Shown: one piece after another, positions 47,740-59,694 of the stretch
Position numbering within the stretch: the stretch's first letter is position 1
Layout of the letters: every line of letters begins with the position of its first letter
DNA from: Gordionus sp. m RMFG-2023
Lineage: Eukaryota; Nematomorpha; Gordioida; Chordodea; Parachordodidae
Assembly (NCBI RefSeq): GCF_954871325.1
Contig: NC_088775.1
Coordinates: forward strand, 33,891,561 to 33,955,560
Reading direction: 5' to 3'
Length of the DNA: 64,000 bases
Notes under the pieces: model-generated
The model's input: only the letters and a program-made list of their open reading frames with translations
Database searches by the model: none
What the model was told of the DNA's origin: nothing
Program-made: the position numbers and the translations under genes

Positions 47740-50700
47740 TTATTTATTTATAACAATCATTTTCTATGTCGTAAGTCATATTCTCGCTTTTGAACTTGAC
47801 TTTGAAATTTTGAACTTGACTTTGAATTTTCGAATTTTGACCTTGAACCTGAACTTGTTCACTTATTCCCCCTCTAAAATTTTTTTCAGTATTATCCTTT
47901 GTTACATTCGTTGCTAATATGATGTCCATTGCTATTCTGTTAAGTTTCCTTCTTTTTGTATCACTGTTCATTTGTCCCAAATATTACCTTCAAACGTTTT
48001 GTACCAAATTTTTTATCCTACGTGTATATATCTCTATTATTCGATATTTTCCTCATTAATATATTTTCATTTTCTTCCATTGGTTTAATTAAATCCCATC
48101 TCATTGTTCTTGAAAACATCAACTTGCTAGGTATCATATTTGTTGTACCATTAGGCGTATTTCTATAATTGAACAAAAATTTTCCAACACAATGTCCACA
48201 TCTATTTTCTTGTTGTTTTCCATATTTCTTTTCATACTCATTTTTATCGTTCTTATCATGCATTCACATTGCCCATTTGATTGTTGATGATGCGGTGCTG
48301 TGAGTATATGTTTGATATCATGATCATTATCGGCACTATTTTATATGATATTCCAAATAAACTAACAATTCTCATCAATTCTTTTACCGTCGATTCAGTC
48401 GTTAAGTTCTTCATACGTGTTATTTTTGGAAATTTGCTATATGCGTCAACAAATACCATAAAATTGTTATTTTCAAATTGTGCAAAATCTATGTGTACTC
48501 GTTCAAAAATTTTAGTTGCCTTTTCCCACGGATTTTGTATCTTGTGTGGGGTTATCTGTGTATTTATTGCACGAATCACAATTTTTTACCTCTTGATCTA
48601 TCTCTGTGTTTATAACAGGCCACCACAAATAATTTCTTGCTAACAATTTCGTTTTGCCTGCTCCTAGATGTCCCTTGTGTAATTCACGTAAGATCTCCTC
48701 TCTCATGTTCATCGGTATTATTATTCTGTTTTCCTTATTCCATTTCCATATTTTTGTACGTTTTATTTATTATCGGTTTGTTACTCCTATTATTATCAAT
48801 TATTTCCATTAATTCTTCATCCTTATTTGTTTCTTTAACTATTCTATTGAAGTTTATTGGGATGCCCCATAATTTGTCATCAATTTTTTCACTTTCTATA
48901 TTCCTTATCGCGTTTTCTGTATTTGTCAATGGTAATCTTGATAAACAATCTGGCACTAAATTCTGTTTCCCCTGTATATGTACTATTGTGTAATCATAAG
49001 CTCCCATTGCTAAATTCCACTTTTGTAATCGCATTGATATTGAAGTGTTTTCTTTGAGTGTTTTTGAAAATATATACATTTGTGGTTTGTGATCTGTTAT
49101 TATCGTAAATTTTGTCCCAATCAAATATTCTTGAAATTTTTTCACAGCATATATTATAGAGAGCTTCTCTTTCAATATTTGTATAATTTGTTTCAGCTTT
49201 CAATAAAGTTCTCGACGCAAATGCTATAGGTTTTTCTTTACCATCACCTTCAATGTGAAATAATACTGCACCTAATCCTTTTTTCAAAGCGTCAGTAGCA
49301 ATTCCTATAGGCAATTCAGGATTGTTAAAATTTAGTGTTGGCGGACTACTAATCAACGTTTTTAAATCATCGAAACTCTTCTGATGTACATCTTCCCATA
49401 TCCACTTCTCTTTGTTAACAATTTTGTACAGCGAGTCTGCTAAGTCTGCAAAGTTACACAAAAATTTTATGTAATAACTGGCCATGCCTAAAAATGTTAC
49501 TAACTCTTTTGTTGTTGGTTCTGGCATGTTTGTAATGGCTTTGATTTTATCTTCATTCGGATGTATGCCTTTTTCGTCTATATCATGTCCCAAAAATCTT
49601 ATCTCCTTCTTCATAAACACTTTTGTTGAAGTTTGGTGTAAGTCCATATTTTGTTATTTTGTCGAAGACTTTTTTTAAGTTGTTCAGATGTATTGTATCA
49701 TTATCACCAGTTATCAATAAATCATCTATGTAAAATATGACATCTTTCATATCTCCAAAAATTTTATCCATGGTACATTGGAAAATTGCTGATGACGTTT
49801 TTAAACCAAAAGGTAGTCTCGTAAATCTATAATAACCTTTGTGCGTTAATATTGTAAGTAAATCTCTAGATTCTTTATGTATTGGTATTTGAAGAAACGC
49901 GTTTTTGAAGTCGATTTTTGTAAATTTTTTTCCTTTCGATAATTTTGAAATTAAATCATTAATACGTGGTATCGGATATTTAAAGTCCTCTAATACAGGG
50001 TTTATCGTATTTTTAAAATCAGCACATAGCCTTGGTGATTCATCACTTTTATAAACTGGAGTGAGTGGACTTGCCCATCGTACTTCATCTACTGGTTCTA
50101 TTATCTAATCATCAGTCCATTTTTGTAATTCTTTTGTTATTAAATCAAGTCTTTTATATGGAACGCTTCTTGGAGGTATAATTTTTGTTTTGCATCTTGT
50201 TTCAAATGTAATTTAACATCACTATATGTTTCCGAAAACTTTTATCCACGTCCTTTCTAGTAGTGCAATCTTGTCACTTTAAACTACATACGCATTTAAG
50301 TTTTTTTGTCTTCATATCTCGCTTTTATTTGAACAATTCCTAACACCTCTATTCTTTTCCCATCATAGCCAGTGAGTCTCGTATCCGATTTATTTAAGAC
50401 TTTAATTCCTATCTTTCTTGCAATATTAATCGGCAATATTGAAAACCTCGACCCGGTGTCGATCTGCGTGACTATCGGTATCTCATTAAGGTATACCATA
50501 ACTTTATAAGCATCATTTGCCTTGTCATCATCTTCCATTTTATTCACATCAACGTTAAATAAACTGTGTTCCTTTTTATTTTTATTATCCTCTTTTATTT
50601 CTTTTATATCGACGGTATTTTCATTATTCGAATATCTGGTCAGATTATTATTATTGTCTCTATATCTGTTGTTGTATGACTGATTATTGTTTAGATTATT

Positions 50701-51715
50701 AGTGTATCTTGGTATGTATCTTGATTCCTTTTGATGTCTATAATATCTATAATTATTTTCATTATATTTATAATTATCATCATTATATATATAGTTATTG
50801 TAGTTGTTATTATAATTATTTTGATTGTTAAATCTTGTAAAATTATTATACGGTCCTGGCCCATTATACCCCCTATCATTATCGTAAACTCTAGGATTAT
50901 AATTGTTTCGATATCTTGGTTCATAATTATTTGAATATATCTCGAATTAAAATTGTTTTGATATCGTGGATTGAAATTGTTTTGAAAACGCGGATTAAAA
51001 TTATTCCCTTGATTATTATTTCTTTGATAATTGTCGTATCTAGGCTTCCATTGATACGTTATTCTTTTCCGCATCTATCCCTCTATTGCGATCATCGTAT
51101 TTTATCATCCTTCTATCAGTATCCGCTTGATTATCTTTCTGCATTTCTATTTGTTTTATTTCCGTTGTGTCTTCTTCTATTTTTATGTTATCAATTTTAT
51201 TAATTATTTTATCATATGCTTCTTCTTCCTCAATCTCCTTACCTTTTTTATTATCTCTGATATATCTATACTTTTTATATGTGAAATTTTCTGACGTATC
51301 TCTTTATTAGTTGAAAATATTTTTATTTTCTCGATTGCTTTACTATAATTACTGAATCTGCATTTATTACTTAATATACATAATCTAGTTACCCAATTAG
51401 TGAATGTTTCATTTTTATCTTGTACCACTTCACTAAATTCTTTTAGATACGTTATATACGATTTGTCTGGGTGTAATAGTTTGAATCTTTTAAGAACGAT
51501 TGACGGATTGCAAAATTCTGTTAGAGTACATATTGCTTCTAGTTTAAGGTATTGTTCTTCAGGTAATTTTTACGTGAATGCGTAAGCTCTTTCTGCATCA
51601 GAATATTGTGGATCCTTAAAAATATTATCAAATTTTTTTAAAAAAGCTTCAACACTATTATTATAATTTGGACATTCAATAATAGTATTTTTAACGTTTA
51701 CTAAAGGTTTCATTA
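47740..51715 (-). pseudogene. gag-pol relic of the second gypsy-type element
   Basis: Going down in coordinate the parts are as follows. Gag is about 51715-50560, again with an N/Y/R-rich tail. Protease is near 50550-50300 (QIDTGSRFSILP). Reverse transcriptase is about 50150-49590 (VIFYIDDLLITGD). RNase H is about 49330-48950 (TDALKKGLGAVLF). Integrase is about 48710-48030 (LHKGHLGAGKTK), with a pol tail to 47740. Fossil with many breaks. Confidence 0.75.
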
Positions 51716-51806
51716 TACTTTTTTTATATCACATCAATATTTTATAACTATAATTTATTATATATATATTTATTTAATTACGATACGATTAATATTGATA
51801 ATTTCT

Positions 51807-52046
51807 TTAACGCCTCTGATATTGTTTTGCCTTCAGTATAAACAATCTCCCATTGGCATCAATATATTCCTTTCCATTTATAAGTCCACAGGCCTGTTGC
51901 ATGTCATCAAGTCTATCATATCGTATTAGAATTATAGTTTTGCTTTCATGTAATTTATATATCCAATCTCTTTTGTTATTATCAAAAATTCTTTTTATAC
52001 TTATTTCAATTGGTAGCGTAATGATTATCAAGTATTCTGCCACCAT
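51807..52046 (-). other. small RRM-like ORF in the leader of the gypsy-type element
   Basis: 79 codons starting MVAEYLIIITLPIEISIKRI, with KTIILIRYDRLDDMQQAC and NGRLFILKAK further on. The order of a hydrophobic strand, a second strand with alternating hydrophobics and a GLINGKEYI loop is reminiscent of an RNA-recognition motif. I infer this from pattern alone. The ATG overlaps the end of the LTR. A second copy lies at 45819-46055. The first gypsy-type element (16234) has nothing like it. Confidence 0.5.
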
Positions 52047-52054
52047 AATAATTT

Positions 52055-52336
52055 AATGGAAGGCGATAAAAATTAAAAATTATATTTATAATTAAATTTA
52101 TTTTTATTAACACTTTATTAAGACTTTTTATTTAACATTTTGTGCTCTATATATATACATTTTTAATTTACATTTTTACATATTAAAATAATAAATTTTT
52201 TAAAAGGTTATACAAAAAACGAATTTAGACAAGGTCTTCCTTATATTTTATAAAAAGTATAAGAAAGAATTACGAAAAGGTCATTTAATTTAAAAAGAAA
52301 AATATAAAGTTTATTCAAAATTTATACACATACATT
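52055..52336 (-). repeat. LTR copy, minus orientation (5' side of main body)
   Basis: It matches 47172-47455 over its length. On the minus strand its end runs into ggtggcagaatacttg, the probable primer-binding region. Confidence 0.75.
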
Positions 52337-52439
52337 GATTGATTTAATATTAATTAGATTGACTAACTTACTAAAAATCTAACAACGAAAATTTAAAATA
52401 AAAATTGGTGGTTAATTTGAATTAAAAACTGGGCTTAAA

Positions 52440-52790
52440 TTATTTATAAAATTCAAACCAGACTGGATGAAATGACGCTAGTCCTTTGGAACCAAGGTTT
52501 ACCCCTCGCTTGGGATTATGCATATGTAGATCGTTTTGCCAGATCTTTTTCTGTCAACTCCATCACCAAAGCTGAAAATACAAAAACAAATAAATATAGC
52601 CACCTTAATAATCTTTTGTTTGTTCCGGTAGTCTCAGACACCTATGGATTATTTTGACCCCAGGTTATAAAATTATTCAAAACAATAGGGCAAAGGTTAC
52701 GTTTAATCACAGGTGATCGAAGGCTTTTACCTTCGATAAAGAATATCAATTGAAATTTGTCGATCCAACTGCATGACATGGGGCATTAAG
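52440..52790 (+). pseudogene. LINE C-terminus fragment, restriction-like nuclease type
   Basis: The frame reads GLPLAWDYAYVDRFARSF, then TNKYSHLNNLLFVPVVS. After a stop it continues GQRLRLITGDRRLLP. This aligns by eye with LVWDVSCVTSF, NKYRFLPNSFLFIPL and LGRRISLRTG of the LINE at 30513-31868. It is a much older copy holding only the last ~100 codons. Confidence 0.7.
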
Positions 52791-53044
52791 CCCCGCCGAC
52801 CATACTAAATATATTATTTTAAATTATTTTATTAATTTCTCTTCTTTTAATTAATATTTTATATAGAATATAATATAGTATGTTAATTATAATTTTATTT
52901 TAAATAGTATTTTCATCATTGCTTTGTTTTATATTTTTTTCTGTACATTCAACATTATTAAATATAAAAATGATATATTAAAAAAAAAATTAAAAAATAA
53001 ATAAAAGTAATTTTATAATACTATAAAATTATTTTTTTAAAAAA

Positions 53045-53185
53045 GTTTTAAGTAACGTTTTGCGTTAATGTTACTCAAAAAAGAAACGCCTTGCCGCTAT
53101 TCGTTATCCCTAGAAGAAAAAACGAATGGCGTTCCTTTTCTTCAAAAAAAGTAACGTCATTGAAATTACTTTACAGCACTAGTTT
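53045..53185. repeat. imperfect inverted repeat (possible MITE)
   Basis: Left aagtaacgtt...gaaacgcc and the inverse of aggcgttcc-like sequence to the right fold on each other around 53100-53130. It is GC-richer than its surroundings. No clear target duplication is seen. Confidence 0.4.
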
Positions 53186-53280
53186 TAACTTAAAAGGAAG
53201 AATTGGTAAAAATAATATAATATATTTAACTTTTATATTATTTGTCAAAATATTATCCCTAAAAAAATTACCTAATTATT

Positions 53281-53658
53281 AATGATCTGCATCGGACCTA
53301 ATTTTTCAAGCCGTCCGATATTTTTTTTAAAATCGGACCGCCCTATTTCGAACTAATTTTTTTATTTGTCTCTAAAAACCCGACTCGAAATAAAAATAAT
53401 TTGTTCGAATTTATTAAAAGAAAATTTAATATTCTTTTTGATTGTAAAAAAAAATATTCTACAAATAAAAAATATTGTTTCTTGCAAGAATTTTAAAATA
53501 TATCAATTTGACAAAATGTAATGATATTCATATTTAAAAATTTAAGCCCCACCCGGCCGGGCCCTAAATTTTTTAAAAATATTAGGCCCGACCCAGTCCG
53601 AACCGAAATTATTTTTAAAAAATATACCCGCGTTCGGTCCATGATTTGTAGATCTCTA
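53281..53658. mobile_element. GC-tipped hAT-like MITE
   Basis: Near the left end gatctgcatcggacc and, inverted at the right end, gatctac...ggaccg form imperfect terminal repeats. Subterminal cccggccgggccc-type GC blocks resemble those of the elements at 59010 and 63428. The flanking duplication is not clean, so the edges are approximate. Confidence 0.5.
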
Positions 53659-54598
53659 ATTATATTGAAATAGTTAAATTTATAATAATTAACTTCTATA
53701 TAGATTTGGGTCCACTATATCGAATATTAAAAAATATCAAAAAGACAAATAAGCTAAAATGGCCCCTAAAGTTTGAAGCGAGAGAATTTAAAATATTAAA
53801 TTAAAACATGTTGTAATAAATTTTGAATTTCATAATATGTTAATAAAAAACAATTTAACCAACCAGCCTATTTTTTTCCATTTCTAATTGTATTTTATTT
53901 ATTTTATTAAAAAAGAAGCAAAACATATTTTTTGCTGGTATTCTTAATTTACAATTTCTATATAAAAAATTTTAAGTCATACAATTAAAAATGATATTTA
54001 AATTTATCAGAGTCCAATACCCAAAAATAAATCTTTAAGCTAAGTATTTTAAATATTTATAAACTGACAAGATGGTGCTGATAATGTTTCTATTATTTTA
54101 ATTTGCATAACGTAAATTAAGTAGTACTTTGTTATTTATTAGTATTGGAGAATGTGTATTAATATTTTCTATAGACTGAATGGAAGAGGTCTGTATTTAT
54201 GGGCAAGTTGATCCACTAAAATATAATTTTAATAGAAAATAAAATATCATAATCATTCATATCAGATTTGGTCTGGGTAGGATATGACCCTTTTGATTGA
54301 TTATAGAATGTGCACCTTTATTTACTATATAAATTTAATAATTGTGTAATTAGAATAGCATAAAATATCTGCATGCCATATTTAATTAATAGAATTTAAG
54401 AAAATTGTTTACTTTTATACTTTCTATTTACATAAACTCAAAGTATTATGCTTGGTTGATTATTGAAAAATGGTAATTAGCTTGTAAATTCAATTAAAAT
54501 AGGCCCTAAATGATAATCACCTTTTTTCACCTTTTCGTAAGGCGACAAAAGGCATAAACATAATCCTAATTCTAGACTACGGGATGATAGGCGTAGTG

Positions 54599-54680
54599 AT
54601 TTATTCTTAAAACTTGTTTATCTTAAAATTTAAATTAAATAGTGATTTTAATTAAAGATAAACAAGTTTTAAGAATAAAT
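54599..54680. repeat. perfect 26-bp inverted repeat with 30-nt loop
   Basis: Arms 54599-54624 and 54655-54680 are exact reverse complements; the left arm contains attcttaaaacttgtttatc. They could form a hairpin in RNA or single-stranded DNA. No coding or known element was recognised. Confidence 0.85.
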
Positions 54681-56003
54681 TTTTACGTTTAGGGTAATAA
54701 GGTAAGCTATTTTTCATAATCGAGAACATATATTAAAATCCCAATATTCACAAATTAATAAACCAATTTTTTCCATAATATATATAACAAAACCCGCTTT
54801 TAGAAAAAATAAAAAAATATTATTTGTAAAAATCTAAGTCTAATCAAATATCATCTAAAAAATATATAAGCAAATGGTTGAATAAATTAGGGTAAATTCT
54901 ACTAAATGTTGTGAAGTAAATGTCTATTAATTGAAGAAATCTCAATTGGACACTAATAGGTACTAGACATGCCTCTAGAATCTAAAAATATATGAAATAA
55001 AAAGGTAAGCAGTACCTACAATATGCCCTACTATAAAAGACAGAAAAACAAACAAAAATACAAATTTGTAATAATCATTCTAAGTATATTCTGCTCATAT
55101 TAAAATAAGTAATGTTATAATATGAAATAAAAAGTAAAAAGTATGTTAATTTTAATAAAATGTTTATTGGGCCCTGTGGTAAATGATGCCTTATTTTAAG
55201 CCTGGTAAGGGTTATAATGTCTAAATTTTAAAAATCCAACCAAGGTTTGAAAAAATACCAGAACTGGGGTAAAATAGACATTTTTTAAAATCCTAGCCGG
55301 GATTGAAAATTGGATAAAATTTTTAAACTCGGGTCTGGCTTAAAATTTGTTTACCCATTTTTCATTCAAAGACTATCTCCGACTAATTTTGTCATCAATT
55401 CAATTTACTTAATTAAAAACTTATTAAACAGGCTAAAGGTAATAGGCGAAATTTCAGATCATATAGATATCTGAATACTGCATAGGGGGATAAACAAGGA
55501 TGACGAAAAGATGAGAGAGTGGATTATCTTTACTTCCATATAGTTTGTTTATCTTTTCCAAGCACTTGTAAAAAACATAGCTTGCTCAATCACTTTTCGT
55601 CCTTCTGTAGACAGAAATCACAGTTATATCTGGAGCAGGTTTATGTGGCCCTAACTGCGCAGTTTTTCGCAGGATTATTGCAGTTTTCTGCCAAATTTAA
55701 TTTTGACAAATAAGAAAAAGTAAACTATTCTACTGGCTCCCTAATTAACTAAGGTATGGTAGAAATTTTGAAATCCCTTTGGCGTAATTTTGCTTTACCA
55801 ACATATCCTGCATTATAGATCGGATAAAGCGATAATAAAAAATTTCTAAGATAGCACTTAGACGCGCATCGGAGTTTTTTTAAAAGATCGCCATCTATCT
55901 ACCTCATATATGAATAAATCTTTTACATTTTTTTAATATAAAAATAAATCTTTTTTTAATTATTTGAATTTCAATATTATTACCTAATTATTTTATTTTC
56001 AAG

Positions 56004-56190
56004 CTTTTTGCCATTCATCTCGAAATTTCGAGTCGAAAGGGTATCCTAACGACTGCAACCCCAAAGAAGGAAGTCCATTCGGCCCATTTTGGGACAATGT
56101 AGACGTTAATTTTACCGCAGGAAGTCGATTTTACTCACCTCTACAATTTTATCCTGCGACATCGGAAGATAATTTATTCGAATTAAAAAA
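56004..56190 (+). CDS. POFUT1: GDP-fucose protein O-fucosyltransferase 1, exon 4
   Basis: It continues the gene of 41581-42014 in the right phase: FCHSSRNFESKGYPNDCN, then PKEGSPFGPFWDNVDVNF and FYSPLQFYPATSEDNLFEL. The cysteines around the loop and the FGPFWD motif are typical of animal POFUT1. The exon ends in phase 2 before gtaaatataa at 56191. With exons 1-3 it accounts for about 178 codons, somewhat under half of the usual ~390. The C-terminal catalytic half is not found in the window and should lie further right. Confidence 0.88.
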
Positions 56191-56647
56191 GTAAATATAA
56201 TGTTACTTGTCGGATTAAGGCATCATTGCAGGTCTAAATTTTCATTCAAGTACTAATGAGCACGAATGCTGATAATAACAATATGAGACTTAAAAAATGT
56301 AAAAAAATACGATGTTTTTATCGTATTCTATTTTAGCGGACTGGCCAAGCCTTGGGGGAAAAGTCCCATGGGGCCTCGGCCGGAAAGAATTTGGGGACCT
56401 TAGGAAAGAAAAAAGATTTAATATTGGTATAAAATCCAAATTAATATTTATACAAAATAAAATTATTAGCTATATAAGCGCTAAAAAAGGAAATAAAAAT
56501 TATATTTAAAAATTTAGACTCAAATAGTCTAAAAATAATAACTCTTTCCCTATTTTCATCGGTTCTTTAATGAGGGTCCAATAGAAATTAAATAGGGAAA
56601 TTCATATTATTGTTAAAATAAATAGCCTCAACTCTGATACATATTTA

Positions 56648-56880
56648 CAGTGTTGTGATGATTTAATGAAACATTGACGATTAAATTAAAACCCATCCAT
56701 ACAAAATTATAATCTTTGCAAAAATTTTTAAAATTTAGACAAAGCATTATTGAAATTTCTTTTATTTATTCTTTTATTTATTCCTTTTGTTATTTTAATT
56801 ATTTTTGCAAAGATTATAATTTTATATGGATGGGTTTTAATTTAATCGTCAATATGATTCATTAAATCATCACAACACTG
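56648..56880. mobile_element. TA-flanked MITE (233 bp)
   Basis: Terminal inverted repeats run from cagtgttgtgatgattt to aaatcatcacaacactg, with TA on both sides (56646-56647, 56881-56882), as for Tc1/mariner-type MITEs. It has no coding capacity. This intact copy shows the unsplit form of the MITE that the Helitron at 13425 interrupts. Confidence 0.9.
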
Positions 56881-56887
56881 TAATTTA

Positions 56888-58838
56888 CAGAGAAAGGGGG
56901 GATATTTTTTACCAGATGTTAAAACAAAATAAAATGATACTATTATATTTTTATTTTAATCATACTTAAACATTATCCTATGTTAAAAAAATTTTAAACA
57001 ACTTTTTAAAAAAAAAAAACTTTTTAAAAAAAACATATTTTTTCACATATCATTTACATAATTTAATATTTTTGTATATTTAATTTAATATTATTTTCAA
57101 TCTTATAATGTTTAATGTAGACTACATTCTTTATAACTTTAATACATCTCCTTTACTCTCAAGTACTTCTGTAAATTATTCTTTGCCAATCTCAGATGGG
57201 AATGATATGGAAAATTATCAATCACATTCTAATATTTCTGCAAATAATAATTCTTTAGCAACTATTAATGAAAATATAAATCATTCTCAAATATCATCCA
57301 TTCCTAAACCCAAAAGAACATACAATTGTTGGAACAAAGATAAAATTGAAATGGTAATGAAAATATTAGCAATGCCAGAGGAAGAACAGATGAAGGTTAA
57401 GGACATTGCTAAATTTGTTAATATGTCGAAGGCATCAATACATAAAATAAAACGGGATACATTCCCAGAAATTATTGGTGAGCCCTTAAAGGAATTCTCG
57501 CTTAAACAAAGGGGGAGAAAAATTAAAGACACAGCAAATATTGAAAGGCAAATTATGGATTTGCTAATCGACAATAATACCTTCACGGTGAAGGATATAA
57601 TTGAGAATTTGCCCTCTGGTTCTCCAAAAAATATTGGAACTATAAGGAAATATATTAAAAACATCCGATGGTCCAAAAAAAGAGCTGGGAAAGAACCAGA
57701 TCGCAGGAATACACCAGGAGCTATCAATATTCGACAGGTGTATTGCCGCAAATTGCTGAACATCTCCAGAGAAAGACTCTATTTTCTCTACGAAACAGGC
57801 ATCAATTTTCATGTTGTACCTGTCTATGCTTGGGCACCACTCAACGTTAGACCATCAATAAAGGTGCCACCCTCAAAAGGGAAAAATGTAAGTGTACTTT
57901 GCACTATAGGAATTTGTGGAGTTATACATTATAAAATCATCGAAGGATCATATAATGGTATGTTATTCCGAAATTCATTAATGGATATTATTAGTATATT
58001 ACCACCAGATGCCATATTAGTTATGGACAATGCGTCAATACATAAAAGTCATCTAATTGATGACTATAAAGAGAGAATTGAATATCTTCCCCCATACTCA
58101 CCACACATAAACCCAATTGAAAATTTTTTCGGGGTTTTCAAAAACAAGTACAGGTCATTAATTCCCAGACCAAGTACAAGGGAACATATAATAAATAATA
58201 TTAATCAAATAATGAATCAATTTATTCCATATGATTTTACAAATTTCTATAATCATATGCAACATTATTTGGAGCTGGGCTATCGTGGACTACCTCTTGA
58301 CTAAAGTAATCTAATTATATAATAAATTACGATTAACATTTTTTAATATTTATAGGTACTACTTAAGCAAGCAATTTATGACTATGAACTATCATTAAAT
58401 ATTTCATATTTTATTAATTAATATTCATGTATTGGTGTAATTACGAATATATTTCTTATTATATATAATTATATGTATTATACGAATTGAATAAAATATT
58501 AAATTAAAGTTATGTCTCAAATATGATAAAATAAAGTGAGAGAAAAAAACTATTTTCAGAAATAAAAGATTCTGACTAAGATCTTACAACTTAAATGAAT
58601 AATTTATCATTATATTTAAAATTATTCTACATAAAATATCGTTAACTAAGTAAAAGAAAATATGTGATGACAAAACTTTTTATATTTTTTTATAAAAAAT
58701 TTTTTTTAAGTGTGACATTTAAAAAAGTTGTATATTTTTTTAACATAGATTAATGTTTAAGTATGATTAAAATAAAAATATAATAGTATCATTTTATTTT
58801 GTTTTAACATCTGGTAAAAAATATCCCCCCTTTCACTG
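56888..58838 (+). mobile_element. Tc1/mariner-like transposon, copy 1 (1951 bp)
   Basis: The tips are cagagaaagggggg and the inverse ccccctttcactg, with TA at 56886-56887 and 58839-58840. The inverted repeats extend over 100 bp (ttttaacatctggtaaaa and similar). It carries an unbroken transposase frame at 57108-58304. It inserted just right of the MITE at 56648 and abuts the truncated end of copy 2. Confidence 0.88.
57108..58304 (+). CDS. Tc1/mariner-like transposase with a mutated active site
   Basis: 398 codons, ATG to TAA, uninterrupted. An N-terminal helix-turn-helix region spans residues ~85-125 (MKVKDIAKFVNMSKASIHKI). The DDE core keeps VMDNASIHKS (Asp307) and NPIENFFGVF (Glu338). The first catalytic aspartate should fall in F-L-D-E-T-G; here it reads FLYETGINFH with Tyr at 228. 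Copy 2 still has Asp at that place. The Asp307-Glu338 spacing of 30 residues is shorter than the usual 34 of Tc1. It probably binds DNA but cannot catalyse transposition, and could act as a dominant inhibitor of active relatives (inference). Confidence 0.85.
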   Translation: MFNVDYILYNFNTSPLLSSTSVNYSLPISDGNDMENYQSHSNISANNNSLATINENINHSQISSIPKPKRTYNCWNKDKIEMVMKILAMPEEEQMKVKDIAKFVNMSKASIHKIKRDTFPEIIGEPLKEFSLKQRGRKIKDTANIERQIMDLLIDNNTFTVKDIIENLPSGSPKNIGTIRKYIKNIRWSKKRAGKEPDRRNTPGAINIRQVYCRKLLNISRERLYFLYETGINFHVVPVYAWAPLNVRPSIKVPPSKGKNVSVLCTIGICGVIHYKIIEGSYNGMLFRNSLMDIISILPPDAILVMDNASIHKSHLIDDYKERIEYLPPYSPHINPIENFFGVFKNKYRSLIPRPSTREHIINNINQIMNQFIPYDFTNFYNHMQHYLELGYRGLPLD

Positions 58839-59009
58839 TATATTTTTATTTTAACATACTTAAACATTAACCTATGTTAAAAAAATATTGAACAACTTTT
58901 TTAATGTCACACATAAAAAAATATAAAAAGTTTTGTTATCATATTTTTTCCTTTTGCTTAGTTAAAGATATTCTATGCAGAGTAATTTTAAAAATAATTA
59001 TATGTAAAT

Positions 59010-59370
59010 TAGAGGTCTGTATTGGCAGGATTTACGCCCGCCAATACTTTGAATAGACATGGTCGGGTTTTTTAAAATATTTTCAACATTGGGCGGGTGG
59101 CGGGAGGGTTGAAAAATTCTTTAAAGTAATGAGCGGGTAAATTTTTCATATTTTTCAGGCGAAATGAGCAGACGACTCCAATTTATTAAAAATATTTATT
59201 TCATAATATGGCATATATATGTTTAATTAAAAATACATTTAAATAAATTAATAAAGAGCCAAACCAGCCATTAAAATAATTTTTAAAAATTAGGTGGGTG
59301 GGTTAAATAAATTTCAAAATAACGAGTAGGCAGGCTTTTTGGCTAAAAACGCCCCCAATGCAGACCTCTA
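59010..59370. mobile_element. GC-tipped hAT MITE (361 bp)
   Basis: It runs from tagaggtctgtattggc to ccaatgcagacctcta, with inner gggcggg/gtgggtggg blocks. The flanking 8-mers are atgtaaat (59002-59009) and atttaaat (59371-59378), one mismatch. Comparison with mariner copy 1 shows the uninterrupted sequence at this place. Confidence 0.88.
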
Positions 59371-59694
59371 ATTTAAATATTCATCTTAGTTATTAAATCT
59401 TAGTTAAAATCTTTTTTTGAAAATTGTTTCTTTTTAAAAATTTAATTTTTTTTTTCTCTCACTTTATTTTATCATATTTGAGACATAACTTTAATTTCAT
59501 ATTTTATTCAATTTGTATGTTACATATAAACATTATATAATAAGAAATATATTCATAATTACACTGATACATGAATATTGATTATATAAAATATGAAATA
59601 TTTAAAAGGTATTCATAGTCATACGAAATTGCTTGCTTAGTAGTACCTATTTAATTAAAATATTAAAAAATGTTAATCGTAATTTATTATATAA

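Larger units (their letters stand above)
45040..52336. mobile_element. cluster of a second Ty3/gypsy-type LTR element, broken and rearranged
   Basis: The main body is on the minus strand, from an LTR at 52055-52336 through leader, gag, protease, reverse transcriptase, RNase H and integrase to an LTR at about 47172-47455. To its left a reverse transcriptase scrap (minus strand, about 46890-47171) abuts a plus-strand piece with pol tail, LTR, leader and gag (about 45040-46890). The two halves therefore point at each other. LTRs are about 260-285 bp. It is older than the 16234 element, with ten or more breaks, and is clearly a fossil. The protein sequence is related to that element but the LTRs are different. 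Confidence 0.75.
42015..56003 (+). other. POFUT1 intron 3 (13,989 nt)
   Basis: The donor is gtaagg at 42015 and the acceptor ttttattttcaag ends at 56003. The phase matches: one base of a codon stands before it and two after, giving SKRY-T-FCHSS. It is more than 300 times longer than introns 1 and 2 of the same gene and holds at least eight separate mobile-element insertions or fragments. Stretches 42015-42685, 42921-43389, 44401-45039, 52791-53044, 53667-54598 and 54681-55990 show nothing beyond AT-rich sequence. Confidence 0.85.

Noticed and set aside
55519-55713. Open frame within POFUT1 intron 3
   Set aside because: 64 codons with no known motif; similar lengths occur by chance here.
56312-56509. 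Open frame starting in a GC-rich patch (DWPSLGGKVPWGLGR)
   Set aside because: No family recognised; the patch does not resemble the next part of POFUT1.
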